From Diadophis punctatus similis (lineage: Eukaryota; Chordata; Lepidosauria; Squamata; Dipsadidae), in the NCBI GenBank assembly GCA_023053685.1, contig JALIGW010000001.1, positions 55,512,859 to 55,576,858 on the forward strand: a stretch of DNA of 64,000 nt. The letters are read 5' to 3'. This document shows, one piece after another, positions 35,041 to 48,006 of the stretch. Under the pieces are notes generated by a model. It saw only the letters and a list, made by a program, of their open reading frames with translations, was not told where the DNA came from and ran no database searches. Position 1 is the first letter of the stretch. Each line of letters opens with the position of its first letter. Position numbers and translations under genes: made by a program.

Positions 35041-35487
35041 GCCTGCCTCCTTTTAAGATTAGGTGCGTCGGACGGACGGTGTTTCCACAGCGGTGCGACC
35101 TGCTTGCTACGTGGGGAATATTAGCTTCCCCTCCTCCCCCTGACGTATTTGGGAGATTAATCCGTAAAGTTAACGCTCTTCAAAGTGAATGCAGCCTTCA
35201 GAGGAGGCTGCGTTAGCTGTCTTTGAATCCTAAAATATTTAGAGCTGTCCAAGGGGATGGCAAAACTTTAGTAGACTCGAGTTCAGTTGCGGCGTGAGAA
35301 GCCCGGTTTCAGACAGCTTCTTCTTTATTAAATACGGTACAGATCAGCGGGGTAGGATCTGTAGCGATGAAGGAAAGGCAGTGGACAGATGGCGATTTAC
35401 TAGGGCAAAGGTGGAGGACACGGGTTTCTCTAAATTCCCAGCTTTTCCCTATTTGGCTATCCTTGGTTGGATTTGAAAATTGTTTCG

Positions 35488-35602
35488 CAAGTGATTCTCA
35501 ACCTTGGCTACTTTAAAGACCTGTGGACATCAAGTCCCCAGTCGAAGGCGAAAGGGAATTGAAGTCTATAGGGCTTGAAAGACTAAAGTTGAGAAACTCC
35601 TG
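35488..35602. mobile_element. hAT-like palindromic MITE, decayed
   Basis: The left end CAAGTGATTCTCAACCTTGG is roughly complementary to the right end AAGTTGAGAAACTCCTG, and the interior carries the ACCTGTGGACATCAAGTC motif of the 11567 family. No TSD found. Confidence 0.5.
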
Positions 35603-35612
35603 TCTATGGAGA

Positions 35613-35780
35613 TTCTCGGTCATCCAGGTCATGGTTGTCCCAAAGGTGCTGTTGCAAGAGGCAACTGGACTTTCTTCTTCAGCTTTCTTGGATGAGAAGC
35701 TAAAAGTCTTCAAAGAAAAACAAGAAAGGCCAGTTGCCTTTTGAAAAAGCACCTTGGGTTGAGAAACACCGTTAAGCAAA
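35613..35780. repeat. inverted-arm repeat with hammerhead-like core, decayed
   Basis: Arms GTCCCAAAGGTGCTG and GAGGCAACTGGACTTTCTT face GAAAGGCCAGTTGCC and AAAAAGCACCTTGGG. The centre GCTTTCTTGGATGAGAAGC is a hairpin. Second copy at 54411-54603. Confidence 0.5.
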
Positions 35781-38700
35781 GACTGGAGAGGTTCCTTCCC
35801 GCAATCTCTCCTTGTGGTAAGGCTTATGTTAAAAGGCTGTGCTGTTACAATAATGTAATAGTGTTTTTCCTAAAAGTTGTAAATGAGCGCAGAGAGCACC
35901 AATAGATTAAAGAGAGATATTAGAGGGATAAAGACACTGTGAGATGGGCAGTATGCAAATTTAACATAAATCAAATACATAAAGAAATTTGTCCCATGCC
36001 TAAGATTAATCATTTTCTCATATATAGATTTTTATAAAAACACCATCTGATGCATCAAGAATGCTTCAAAAAGCATTTCCCTCCATAACATGGGCAATTT
36101 ATCAATAGTTTGCTAAGAGATTAACATAAGAGCATTGGATTTTCTCAAGTGAGACCTCCTTTAAAAATAGCTAAAAGATATTTTGTGTGTATTGTATTTG
36201 CATATTAGAGTTTTTTAATATTTCTAGTTTGCCCACTCATTTTGAGCTGTCCACAATGATTTATTGTGTTACCCAGCCATTTCTATGGCAACATAAAGCC
36301 TATTTTAAACCAGGGATGGCAAAGTGATGCTATAAATCACTAGTGCAGAAACTGTGATGATATCTAGAGACACCTTCTAATTTGCTGCTCTCTTCCTGTA
36401 GATATTAACAATACTGGTATTTGCCACAGTACCAAGGGTCTACAGAAACTGGTCTATCATTTTGCATTACAGTTTTTAAAAGTTACTACTACTAATAGGC
36501 AACATACTGTAATAACCTTTTTACCTGACTGTTACCTGACTAATTTATTTGCAGAATGTTACAGTGGGGGTGGAAACTAGGATTGTGGGTCAGATTATAT
36601 GTTTTGATTGTAATGCTAACTAATTTGTTTTCCCACATGTTTTCTTTAATGAACAAGTATACTTCTTTCATTTCTTTAATTGGCTTCTGTATCACTTGTG
36701 TGGAGAATAAATCACATTTTAGGTCATGCTTATGCAGAAATATTGAAAATTCAGAAGAGTTTATAAATTTTTAAGCACCACTGTAGCTTCAAAAACCATA
36801 GTGAACACTGAATATGAGCTCAAAGCTTAGCAGCACATAGAAATATAAGCTCAGCATGGTAATTCTAACAGAAGTTGTAGAGATCTACTTGGCTATTGTA
36901 ATGTTGCATTAGTTTACTATCCATTTATTAAGGTGAAAGTAATACTTTGGTTAGGATTGGTTTTGGATTTTTCTCACTAATGTCCATAAAACGCATTTAT
37001 ATGAAACAATTCTACCAGTACATCTGTCTTTCTCCATTTTTGACCTTATAAATTGGAGTTTGAACTGAATGGCTTGTTATACTATTGACAAATTCAGTAG
37101 CTATTTATAGTGAAAAAATAAAATCTCCCTCAAATCTGAATCAGTTCTTGGTGACTTCATGTCCATACAGTCCTCTAAGCATGATTTGGAAATGGTTTGA
37201 TATATTCCCATTGCCTCAATTCCTCAGTATAGACTACAAGCGTAGAATAGCTAAAGTATCTATGTCTGCCATCCAAGTATAACTAGCTCTGGCCCTGTTT
37301 ACCTTTCCAGAGTTGGCCAGAGTCAGCTTGGTGGTGCCACATAGATGGTTCAGTAGTTACCAAACATTTATTTTTCAGTCCTAGAGATAAATGGAAACCT
37401 AAAGACAAAATCTAATTATACAGATAAATTATTCAAACCTTTCATTATATTTTGGATAATCCACTTATCACTTGAGTAATCTTAACACCCAAGGCCTGTG
37501 TACAATTACTTACATTTACATGTGTGATTGTATCCACATGACTTCAATTAATGAGCCATAGTACACTCCTACTTCAGAGTAAACTCAGCTTCTTATTATG
37601 CCTCCCAGCAGGATTTTCCTTTATGGATAATCTTCCCCTGAGGAACACATATATCCTTTGATTTTAGACAGCGGGTAGTATGAGGTGTTGTCCCATAACA
37701 TCTATCTGTGGTTGTATTATTTCCATTACAGATTTTCTTCCAGTGGTGAAAGTGAAATAAGGATTAGATTATCTGTTAAATGCCTCTTTGTTAAAAAATT
37801 CTAGTTATTACGATTAATTCACTTTCCTAACAGTGCTTGCCTTTTAAATGTTTCTCCTCTGAAAATTATTTCACTTTTTAAAATTAAATAATCTGTACAA
37901 TTTTTTTACAGGGTCTGTTTTTAAGGTTCTGATTCGAAAATGTTTTTCTCCCATTTTTAATTTTTCTTTTAAAAAATGTTAAATTGTTTTAAACTGTCAT
38001 TTATCTACAGAATTCCTTCTATATTCCAAAGTAAAACAGATATTAATTATCTATGCCGCCCAGATCATCTAATAGGAACTCATCTAATTCTAGATTTTCA
38101 TGTGAAAAAAGAAGGGAGAAGAAGATTTAAAATAAATAAGGAAGACTTATTCATCTGTATGTTCAATATGCTTATACTTTTTCAAAAGTTAGTACATTAA
38201 TTATATTGATAAAGTATAGAAAAATTCCCTTTTTTTGCTATTACTTTCTCCACCTCCTTCAAATAACTCCTTTGTTCTTCTCTTCTTTTTCTGTGGTGTT
38301 TCCAAGCCCTTAATTCTTAGAATTTCTTCATATCTTTAATCATAACATGGTAAATAGATTGGTTGGGTTGAGTAATCTGTGTTCAGATTTCAGCCAGAAG
38401 GAGGAGAAGAAAAATATTTTGCATAATATTAATTTATGCCTTAATACATATACAGATATTTGAACTATGTTTTCAAATGAATTAATAACAGTAACTATTT
38501 TTTGTATAAAACCTTTTTATTTATTTAAACAAATACTCACTACTGAGTATTTGCTTTGTGGCCAAGTTTTATTGACAAAAATTCTGGCATATTGCACTGA
38601 GTTCCATTGCAGAGTGCAGAGTGTTTTTGTATGTATTTTTTTAAATGTGGAATCTATAGGCAATGACTCTCAAACATGCATACTTAAGTTTTTTTTAATT

Positions 38701-40580
38701 GAATAGATGTTCCTGCATCCAGAATCTGCCTCCAATCTAAATAAGTTGGCCATGTGTCCCATATTATAGAGAAAAGTGCCCTTTTAGCCATTTTATGAGT
38801 TTGATTAAGAATGATAAGATAAATTCATTATCTTTCCTATTATTGTATTTCTTTTAAATTCTAGCATTATCTTAACATTTGCATTCATTATATCAAATAA
38901 CAAACATATACAGGTTTCATGTAGATTTTCCTCCTTTCTCCTCTCCCCCTCCCCCCCATCAGTATCTAAGTGGCTAGTGCAGCCGTTAAGAAACAGGAAA
39001 ATCTGTTACCAGTATTCTTGATATGGGGAGTAACTACATTGATCCTTGTAACCAACCACACCGGCATCAAGATAATAACTGGTGCATCATTACATTGCTG
39101 TGCAAAGGATACAGCTTAGTTAGTATTTGCACTGTGATATCTGGCGCCTATATAAGTTGTGTTGTTTGCAACATGGCCTCCTGATATATGTGTCTTCATG
39201 TCATAGGGTAAGAGTTTATCGTTATTGGTAGTTCATTGCATCCATTTGTTTTATTTGCTTTCAGCAACTTAGAATAGATCGGTAAGTTTATTTTTTGATA
39301 TATAAACAGATATTACTGCTAATTGTACATGACATAGTAAAAATACTGTTATTTTTGTTGTAGATATTCTTCTGCCATTGATTTTCACCCAGATCACTAC
39401 AAATATTACCTCTTCTCTAATTTGCAGACTTAAAAGGGAAGCTAAGCTGGTTTTGCAATAATACTTCACAGATCTTTAGCAGGGAGCATTTTCTGCTTCT
39501 TCTGACTGAACTTTTTCTCAAGGTTGACTGAGAAGACACCTTCTAGAGATTGCAAATTACTTGTCTTTTATTAGCATGCAGCTTGTAGCAATTTCCTTTG
39601 TAGGTCTTTATTAATGCATTCATATAACACCTTGTAGAAGCTTCTGTTCTATTTGCAGGAGCTTTAAAGTATAGCTGCCCCTACTGCCCCATGGTTAAAT
39701 TAAGGAAAATTGGGGGGAAATAAAATGTCAACAAAGCTGGAATTAAAGGGAAAAGCTGTTGTTTTCAGAACACTGCATAATTAATTGTGCAAAGTGAAGC
39801 TACAAAATGGAATGAGAAACCAAGGAAGTCAGATTGGTACAATAGAAGAAAAACTTCCTGGCTTCTATCAAAGATTGGAGTATAGGTCATTAGAAGCATA
39901 ACAAACCTCCTGATTGTAGTGGAATTTAAGTAAAACTATTTTCCCTTTTCCTGATGGGCGTTTTATTTTGCTATATTATTCACTTTTTAAATATTTCAGT
40001 GGATCATTAGGTCTATGATTGAGCTAGAAATTCTAAAATACATTAGCATAAATGCATAGTGGCATCTCAGTTCCTATTGTGGGAGATAGAGCCTGCTGTG
40101 ATAGAGAGATAAGAGGCAGATCTATGAAAGGAGATACAAATATTTCAGTTATCATGGTTCCTACTGCTGTTTCTTCCTACTTGCAAGACTGACTGCTCTC
40201 ATGTACGCCACTCCACATAATTAGATCATCGGTGGACATCTTTTGTGAATCTCACTTCAGATTAATTGATATCTGCCATTAATTTTGCAGGACCCCATGT
40301 TATGGAGAAAAGCACCATTGGAGCTGAAGCAAGCCACTTCTTTGCTACAGTTTAGGAGGGGATTTACTCAAGCCTCTTCATTGGTTTAATGTTAATTATT
40401 TTAACTCTTTTAATATTGTCTCATAGTATTGTTTTAATAATGTGTTCAGATTCCACATTGTAGTTTGTATATTTGCCCTCCTATATTCTTATGTAGTTTA
40501 ATTGTGCAGTACAATTTCTGAGTTATAAAATTCAAGTTTTGGTATGTATGTATGTATGTGTTTGTTTGTTTGTTTGTTTA

Positions 40581-40817
40581 TTATTTATTTATTTATATCC
40601 CACCTTTATTATTTTTACAAATAACTCAAGGCAGCAAATGTATCCAACAAATCTTCCTCCTCCTATTTTCCTCATGACAACAACCTTGTGAGATGAATTG
40701 GGCTGAGAGAGAAATACTGGCCCAAGGTTACCCAACTGATTTTCATGGCTAAAGTGGACCAGAACTCATGGTCTCCCGCTTTCTAGCCTGGTGCCCTAAC
40801 CACTAGACCAAACTGAT
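40581..40817 (-). mobile_element. tRNA-derived MIR/CORE-like SINE
   Basis: On the minus strand it reads GTTTGGTCTAGTGGTTAGGG (A-box region) and ends in an ATATAAATAAATAAT tail. Follows a (TATG)n(TTTG)n microsatellite at 40542-40580. Family name uncertain. Confidence 0.6.
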
Positions 40818-41069
40818 TCCTGACATGAGCCAATCAATATTCAAAGGAAGTAAAAAACAAACTAATTTGATTTCTAAGGACTTGAACTATATTTCCAACC
40901 TTTCATTGGCATCCAGGAGTTCTAGTGTTCACAGAGATCTTGACAGAGTTACAGTATATTGTTCCAAAGCACAGCCAATCCGTACATGCTATAGAACGAG
41001 GTGATGAGATCAAAGGATTTTTTTCTGTTTAAAGTTAAATATGGCTTAATCTTAATAATAAATAAGATT

Positions 41070-41450
41070 TTCGCTGTGCTTGGAGGCTGTGAAGGCCTGG
41101 ATGGAGAACAGTAGACTTCAGCTGAACCCCAGCTATGAGTGGCCTCTCTATATCCAGGAGTTTATCATCTTTGGTCTTGGATGGGGTTGCACTACCCCAG
41201 ACAAACCCAATGCATAATCTGGGGCTCCTCCTGGACTTAACAGCTCTTGCTCGAAGAGCAGGTGGCAGCCATGGGTAGGAGGGTCTTTGTTCAGCTTCAT
41301 GTTGTGCACAGTAACTCCTTTTCCTGGAGAGGCTTTCCACCCAGACATTCATGCCCTGGTCATCTCCAGCCTATTGCAATGAGGTTAGCCTTGAAAAGTA
41401 TCCGGAAGCTTCAACTGGTACAAAACACAGCCACGTGGGCAATTTTAGAT
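41070..41450 (+). repeat. old L2 LINE fragment
   Basis: CTTGGAGGCTGTGAAGGCCT, CTTCAGCTGAACCCCAGC, CATGCCCTGGTCATCTCCAG and AGCTTCAACTGGTACAAAAC match the L2 ORF2 end. No open frame remains. Confidence 0.7.
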
Positions 41451-43000
41451 GCCTAAAGAAGGGCACATGTAAGAGGCTGACATAAAATGTGTCTAGATAG
41501 TTTCACAACCATGAATTCCTACCCCCCCCCCCAAAATACAGAAAGTTGCTGAGATGTAATCCTGGCAAAGTGTTATTTATCAGGCCATATAAAGATGGAA
41601 GCAACAGTAACTGAGGGAAGCAGGAAGGCCGAAAACAATTTATCATGAATGCTTTGATTGTCTTCCTATATGAAGCAGGGAGAATCAATGGTCTCATTGG
41701 TTCCTTCAAATTCTATGATTCCAAGTCACTTTTACTCTCTCTATTTTTTGTTACAGTATTGAGAACTCTTAAAATAGGGTAACTATATCTGTTTTGCATA
41801 AATATGAAGGGGCACTTAATGAAAATTATCTCTTTGTTCTCTAATCATTAACTTTTTTGGGGGGGTTGATGGAAGAGTGTAACATAAAATGTAAATTCTT
41901 TGTTTATTAAATGGATATTTGGAAGCCCAACTAACATGGTAACCCTTGAATCTACGTGAAATAAAATGTTCTCCTTTTATTTAAGAAACTTCATATTGCT
42001 TTGTTTTTTCTTTTCTTTTTTTTAAAGGTGACCATATATGGTCCAAGGGATTGTCAGACATGGGCAGGAAGAATTTATTCTTACTCAGATGGAAGATTAC
42101 TGAAAGCTTTGTTACCAAGTGGTATGATCTGATTCACACATAAAATTCAACCATGATGAGATTTCATGGGTGTTTTTAGCTTAGTATGATATGTGATTCC
42201 ACCCATTAAGGCTTAATATTATATGCAATCCAGATCATTGTTCAATGAATCATCACTTTAAAAATTTTTGTTTAATACATTTTGTGGAGTTAACCAATTC
42301 TTTTAGTCTAATCTATTTTAAAATTGTAAAAACGGAAAGGGGGGGGGGGGTAACTCAATCTTCATCAAAAGCAAATTAAAACTGAAATACACAATAAATA
42401 AAAAATAGCACGATTATTCAATTGTTTATTTAATTTTTTCAATTTAGACAGAAGCCCATCTCACAATAGGAACTAATAATACCATAACATCACAGGAAAT
42501 ACAAGTCAAGGAACCAAACAAAATTTAAATAACCACTTCATGGGTTCCACTGACCCCCATGCCTGGGAACACATTTACATCTTGAGAGTTTTACCAAAAA
42601 CCAGCAAGGTCAGAGCTGACCTTTAAAACACTGTTCTAAAAGACAAAAAGAAAAATCCCCTTTTCCTGGGTCCCACAATATGATATTCTTTTACCAATGG
42701 GATCTGATAATTTATTGTTTTAAATGTATGTAAAATGTGCACCATGCTTATCTTGCAACAGCTTTACAATTAGACTTAAACCAATTACAATTCCTTATTA
42801 ACACCTAGGTTTATTGATAAAAGAGCATGTAAATTATGCAGCAAACAGATAATACAAGTTTTATAAGTATCAGTTACACAAAGAAGAATCTTTTATTTAC
42901 AGGCATGACCAATGCAAACTTTACGTGCACTTTTGGTTGAAAATGAGATTCTTGTTTTTCTCTCTCATATTTCATTCTAAGCAAACACTTTAAATCCCTT

Positions 43001-43250
43001 GTCTGACATTTTAAATCCACCCTGTAGGTTCCAATCCACATTGCTCAGAAAGCTCACCTACATAATGCTTGCCTTTTCTTGTTTGCATGACAAAAAAAGG
43101 AATAGTAAATCCAGCAATTGGAGCAGATAATCACCATTGTGTGAAATCCTCTTCAATCCACATTTTATTTTTTCTAATTGAGTTCAGCTGTCTGTTTAAT
43201 AATTTTATTTCACCTGTGGTGGTCATAAATCTGCTTCCAATACACATTTA
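43001..43250 (+). promoter_or_regulatory. FoxH1/SMAD motif cluster, candidate LEFTY ASE enhancer
   Basis: FoxH1-type motifs on the plus strand: AATCCACA at 43033-43040 and 43155-43162, AATACACA at 43239-43246, and a near-match AATCCACC at 43014-43021. SMAD half-sites GTCT/AGAC lie at 43001 and near 43189 and 43275. The cluster is about 6 kb upstream of the LEFTY start. Nodal-responsive asymmetric enhancers of mammalian Lefty2, Nodal and Pitx2 contain two or three such FoxH1 sites. No repeat is recognisable here. The motifs are seen; the function is inferred. Confidence 0.55.
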
Positions 43251-44189
43251 ACATTAAAGAGATTTCAGTCTATTAGACTGGACACCACACAGAGGAGAAA
43301 ACAATCTCTAATCTAGAGACTCCAGCTGCAAAAATCATTCCCTAAAGGGTTGATTTTACTTACCGTTCAATCCAATTGGGGGGGGGGGAGATAATTTAGA
43401 ATTGTATTTGCACTCCAGGAATGAGGTATATTAGTAACAGGAATTTAAGCAGATACCAGCTTTTCTCAGCAATAATTGCTGAACCAGGTCATAGTACAAC
43501 ATGGTCTACGTTTTGCATATTTTCTGAAAATGCTTTTATTGTGCAATTGTCCCTCAGTGAATGCAATATTTTTCAAGAGAGTATGCAGATATTATTGTCT
43601 TTCTGCTTTCTTCTTTTTTCTCTTACTTCTGTATTTCTTAACAAAATTGGTTCAGAAAGGGAAGTTGGAATGGCTGTAACTGCCTTTTAAATTATCAGTA
43701 ACAAAAATAGGTTTGTTTATAAATTTTTATTGACATAAAGTACTATTCTTCCTCTTAAATGCTTGTGTTTATAAATGTTAGAATTCACAAACATCTTTTT
43801 TCCTCAGAATAAGTTACCAATTTTGTATTAAATGCTGCTCTTCTGGACATTTTCAAAGATTGTTGGATAATTGATTCAAATCACTTTATAATAATTCCCA
43901 AATGCAAGTGAAATTATAACTGAAATTTACCTTTTGAAATATGGATTGTGCTATTCATGAATTCTAAACAAAGCATATGCTAGGTTAATTGGAAGAAAAT
44001 GTAATCGTACCGTAGTAATACTAAACAACAACAACAACAGATTAGTAAGGCAAGAAAAAAGAAATAATGGACTGGCCTAGATAAATGAAAGTAAATTACT
44101 GTATAGAAAAAAAACCCATGTTAGTCTATGATGGTTCACAAAAGCTGATCTGTTTCAATAACATTTGTGAGTCCAAAAGGGTGCTAGTG

Positions 44190-44310
44190 CTACTAGATTC
44201 CTCCAGATCTGGTGCAGAAGACATAAAGACTGAGTCTTTGGTGTTCTTTGAGCTTGGCTATTTGCTTGCAGATGTTTCATTACTTAACTAGATAACATCA
44301 TGAGACTCAC
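44190..44310 (-). repeat. interspersed repeat with hammerhead-like core, decayed
   Basis: On the minus strand: CTCATGATGTTATC, then CTAGTTAAGTAATGAAACATC. Squamate genomes commonly carry an intact form with CTGATGATGTTACC and GAAACGTC. Confidence 0.4.
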
Positions 44311-45540
44311 ACTTCAAGGCTCAGCTATGCTTATTCTCTCCTATTGGATTAATAACTTCATGCAATTAAACGAAACCGGTAGCTACAGAAAACATCAAGT
44401 CAAATCAATCTCTCATTTTAAATATCTCTGAACACATTAAGTATTAAATTTTCTATAGTGATTTTTTTTATTGAAAATGTTCTTTGATCATCTCTCTGAA
44501 AGAACCTGCCAGTGTTACTCCCCTAACGTTGCTTGCTTTTTACTTGCAAAAATCAAAGCACCAGTCAGATTTTAAAATGCCAGCATTCAACTAAAGTTGT
44601 GCTGTTGGTATTATGCAAATGAAAATTTGCTTTTTTTAACTATGTGAAATCCTCCCATGGAAAGAATTCACATGAGAACAAAAATGTTCCCCACATACAT
44701 ATGAGTTACATGAAACCAATTATACATGAAACAGCATCCAATTATATTACACCATTTGTAATATATTTGTAATACAATATATAATTAAGGCACACCAGAT
44801 TAAAAAAACAACCTTTTAAGTTTAATAACTGATATCTGTTGTCTGGTTTTTCTTTTCATTTCCCATCTTGATTTTTCTAATCAAGGAAATATAGTGTTTC
44901 ACATTGGAAGCCTATCTAGATTTTTATTTGTATGGAAACTGGTTGAACGTGCTAATGAAGTTAACACACAATAGATCAGAATATAGTTGAATGATGTTTT
45001 GTTCTGATTCAAATATGCTTACCTGAATAAAGCCAAACACCATGATAGCATGATGTTTGAAACTAGTCCATGATAATGCTCTGGGCAAGGCAAATATTTC
45101 TGTGTAATAAATGAGAACTGAAATTCATATAAAGACATCCTATTCAAGAAGGGCCTGTATATTTAGCTAGGCTACTGTGCCTGTAGATCTGGCAGGGATG
45201 GTGATGGCTATATTAAATGGAGCCTTGGCAATGGCTATATTAAATGGAGGTATGATTTATATTTGCCCGCTGACTGTGATTATATTTTATTGAATTTTTA
45301 ATCATGGTTTTAGAAGAGTTGTATGCTGCTGTGTTGGGTATACTTATTTTCTCCATCTCAGGCTCGGCTGCTGCTGTTGCTTGGATGGACCAGGAATCCA
45401 GAAGCAAGAAAAGACATGTACAGCAGCACTCTTGTTCAGCATATTGGCACTTTCATTTCAAAATGGGTATTCTGAAGTTGGGAAAGGAGCATCTGCCAGA
45501 TTAGGCCTATTTTGATGGAAAGGTGTGAATACCGGTTTAG

Positions 45541-45790
45541 AATAGAATAGAGTAGAGTAGAGTAGAGTAGAGTAGAGTAGAGTAGAGTAGAGTAGAGTAG
45601 AGTAGAGTAGAGTAGAGTAGAGTAGAGTAGAATAGAATAGAATAGAATAGAATAGAATAGAATAGAATAGAATAGAATAGAATAGAATAGAATAGAATAG
45701 AATAGAATAACAGAGTTGGAAGGGATCTTGGAGGTCTTCTAGTCCAACCCCCTGCTTAGGCAGGAAACCCTACAGGAATTCTGCCTGATA
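45541..45790 (-). repeat. AGAGT/AGAAT pentanucleotide array seeded by a CR1 3' end
   Basis: 45541-45710 is about 34 pentamers: a short AGAAT start, an AGAGT block, then an AGAAT block. It is followed by the reversed CR1 3' terminus AGTTGGAAGGGATCTTGGAG and TCTAGTCCAACCCCCTGC. This link of a CR1 end to AATAG-type repeats is known in snakes. Confidence 0.88.
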
Positions 45791-47078
45791 AAGGTAAAAC
45801 CAGTCTCAGCAAGTGGCAACCTGGATTTGGCTCCTGAGCAGGGTTGGGTCTGGTTACTAAATTGACCAGAGACCATCAAGGAATAGCAGGATAGCAGGCT
45901 AGACCAGGAAGTCAAACCAGCATTCTGCAAAAAAGCAGGAACAAATCTCTTCTTACAGGGAAGTAAATCCCTTCTTGTTACCAGGAAAATTACATTGATG
46001 CCTTTGTGAGGTCTCCAGGAGTTGAATGCAACTCGGAGACTGTATTCTTTATAGAAACTCTATAGGAAGATTTTCTTTCTCTCTCGTAACTGCACAAGCT
46101 GGGCCACCCACTGAATGGTGGCAGATTCAGCATGCTAATGACTTAATTTTCTGTGCAAAGATGTGGGGATTAAGAAAAGATTAAACAAATTGATAGGGGA
46201 TTAATAGCTATTAGGCATGATGGCCTTGTGCTGTTTTAGGATTTACAATTATTCCTGTCTCCAAATGCCAGCTGTTTGGATTGTCTATTATACTCATGTC
46301 CTCATGAGAGCTTTTCTTAGACATGTGACTGACCATTGTGGAACAATATGCCAATCCAGCATATTTCCCAAAATGCTGCTTTGGAATGAGAGTAAATGTA
46401 ACAGTTTTCTTTTTTAAAAAAAACCACACATTTTTTATTTTATTCAAAGCAAAGCATTAAAATACAAACTCCAAAAAAGAAAAAAAATACAAAAACAAAA
46501 CAAAGCTAAATAAGACTACATCAAAAAGTGCATAAACAAAGCAGACATATACATAAATTGTCCCCCCTAGTTGAATACTGATAAATATATTTCAAAGATA
46601 ATAATTCCTCTCCCTTGTGAAGCAGGCACACAATTTGTAAATTTCTACAACACGATTTACCCAACCCACTTAGCCTGACATCTATCTAGTATATGAAAAC
46701 ATAGGTAACAGGTAAAACCAACAACTAAATTAAACTTCTAAACCCTTTGTTAGCAATCTATTTATTGTATTTCACTCGCAGAAAGTCCACAATGGCTTCT
46801 GGTGTGCCATAAGTCACAACAATCATTGTATTTACAATAGTCTATCCAGGATCAAATATCAAATGTAGTAGTTTTCCGAAACTGTAAAGTAACCATGTCT
46901 TTTTACACAATTAGATGCAAGATGGGATGGTCACAAAGTTGGGTGATTTTAAAAAAGAAGTAGAGAAATTTGTTATACCTAAGGCAATCACTGGTTAATA
47001 GTCATTATGGTAATGTATTATGAGCAATATATTTCATCGCTCCTGGAAAATTATGGAGAGGTAACAGTTACCCTAGGG

Positions 47079-47467
47079 CAGGGGTCGGCAACCTTAAACA
47101 CTCAAAGAGCCATTTGGACCCGTTTCCCACAGAAAAGAAAACACGGTAGCCACAAAACCCTTTTGACATCTAAAATGAAGATAACACTGCATATATAGGT
47201 TTTTTTTACCTTTATGCTATGTATAAAAAAACTATAGTGTGTTGCATTTATGAAATCAATGAACTGCTACAGAGAAAACAAATTTTTATTTCTGCATGCA
47301 GCAAAAACATTTTGAACTTTGAAAAAAAAATGGGTTGAAAAGCTCAATCTTGTGCCGGCAGGTGTCACAGATTGGCGGTTGTGACGCATATTTTGAGTGA
47401 CAGGGAGCCACAGCAGAGGGATGAAAGAGCCACATGTGGCTCCAGAGCCGTGGGTTGCAGACCCCTG
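47079..47467. mobile_element. hAT-type MITE upstream of LEFTY, TSD CCCTAGGG/CTCTAGGG
   Basis: Ends CAGGGGTCGGCAACCTT and GGGTTGCAGACCCCTG. TSD 7 of 8 (47071-47078, 47468-47475). AT-rich interior with GAGCCATTTGGACCCG near the left end; a different family from the CpG-rich MITEs. About 1.6 kb upstream of the LEFTY start. Confidence 0.9.
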
Positions 47468-47532
47468 CTCTAGGGCCTAGGCCATGCTTGATTACTTTTG
47501 ATATGTAGTACATCTGCAGGAACAAAATGTTA

Positions 47533-48006
47533 GAGTAGCTTTTCATATGAAATTGTTCTTATTGTTTTTCAATGCATTAAAGTTGGAGAGAGCAAATAAC
47601 TTTAGATATTTTCAGTACTAAGAGAAAAAGATAAGTTTTCCTGTGCACTGCGGTCAAGCATGGGATTAACTTCTGTCGGTTGCCAAGGGACTGAGTTAAG
47701 AAGATATGTGGTCACGCCCTCTCTCTGCTCCACTGGTTCAGTTCTTTAACTCAGTTGAGCCTAGAGGGACACATAATCATAATCTTCTTATCTCACTCTT
47801 GGAAACGGACAGAATTGCTGGACTCTCCTCCGATCTGGCCAGAGCGCTGTGAGTTGCCGTCAGGAGCTCCCTCGTCGCAAGAACTGCCATCGCCTCGAGT
47901 AGCTTTTCATATGAAATTGTTCTTATTGTTTTTCAATGCATTAAAGTTGGAGAGAGCAAATAACTTTAGATATTTTCAGTACAAAGACAAAAAGATTAAG
48001 TTTTCC
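47533..48006 (+). repeat. 110-bp direct repeat flanking a GC-rich insert
   Basis: 47533-47641 and 47897-48006 share GAGTAGCTTTTCATATGAAA through AAGTTTTCC with few differences, 364 bp apart. The 255 bp between (TGTGCACTGCGG ... CATCGCCTC) are much richer in G+C than the copies. Confidence 0.85.

Larger units (their letters stand above)
35041..40540. other. intergenic, no gene recognised
   Basis: Between TMEM63A and LEFTY. Apart from the decayed repeats at 35488-35780 this is AT-rich unique sequence with short accidental frames, none with recognisable domains or paired splice sites. Single TGTGTATT (36186-36193) noted. Confidence 0.5.
43251..47070. other. intergenic, repeats only
   Basis: Besides the repeats listed (44190-44310, 45541-45790), 46400-46880 has a T-rich start followed by A-rich sequence that may be a reversed LINE 3'UTR. 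No coding exon is seen. Confidence 0.4.
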
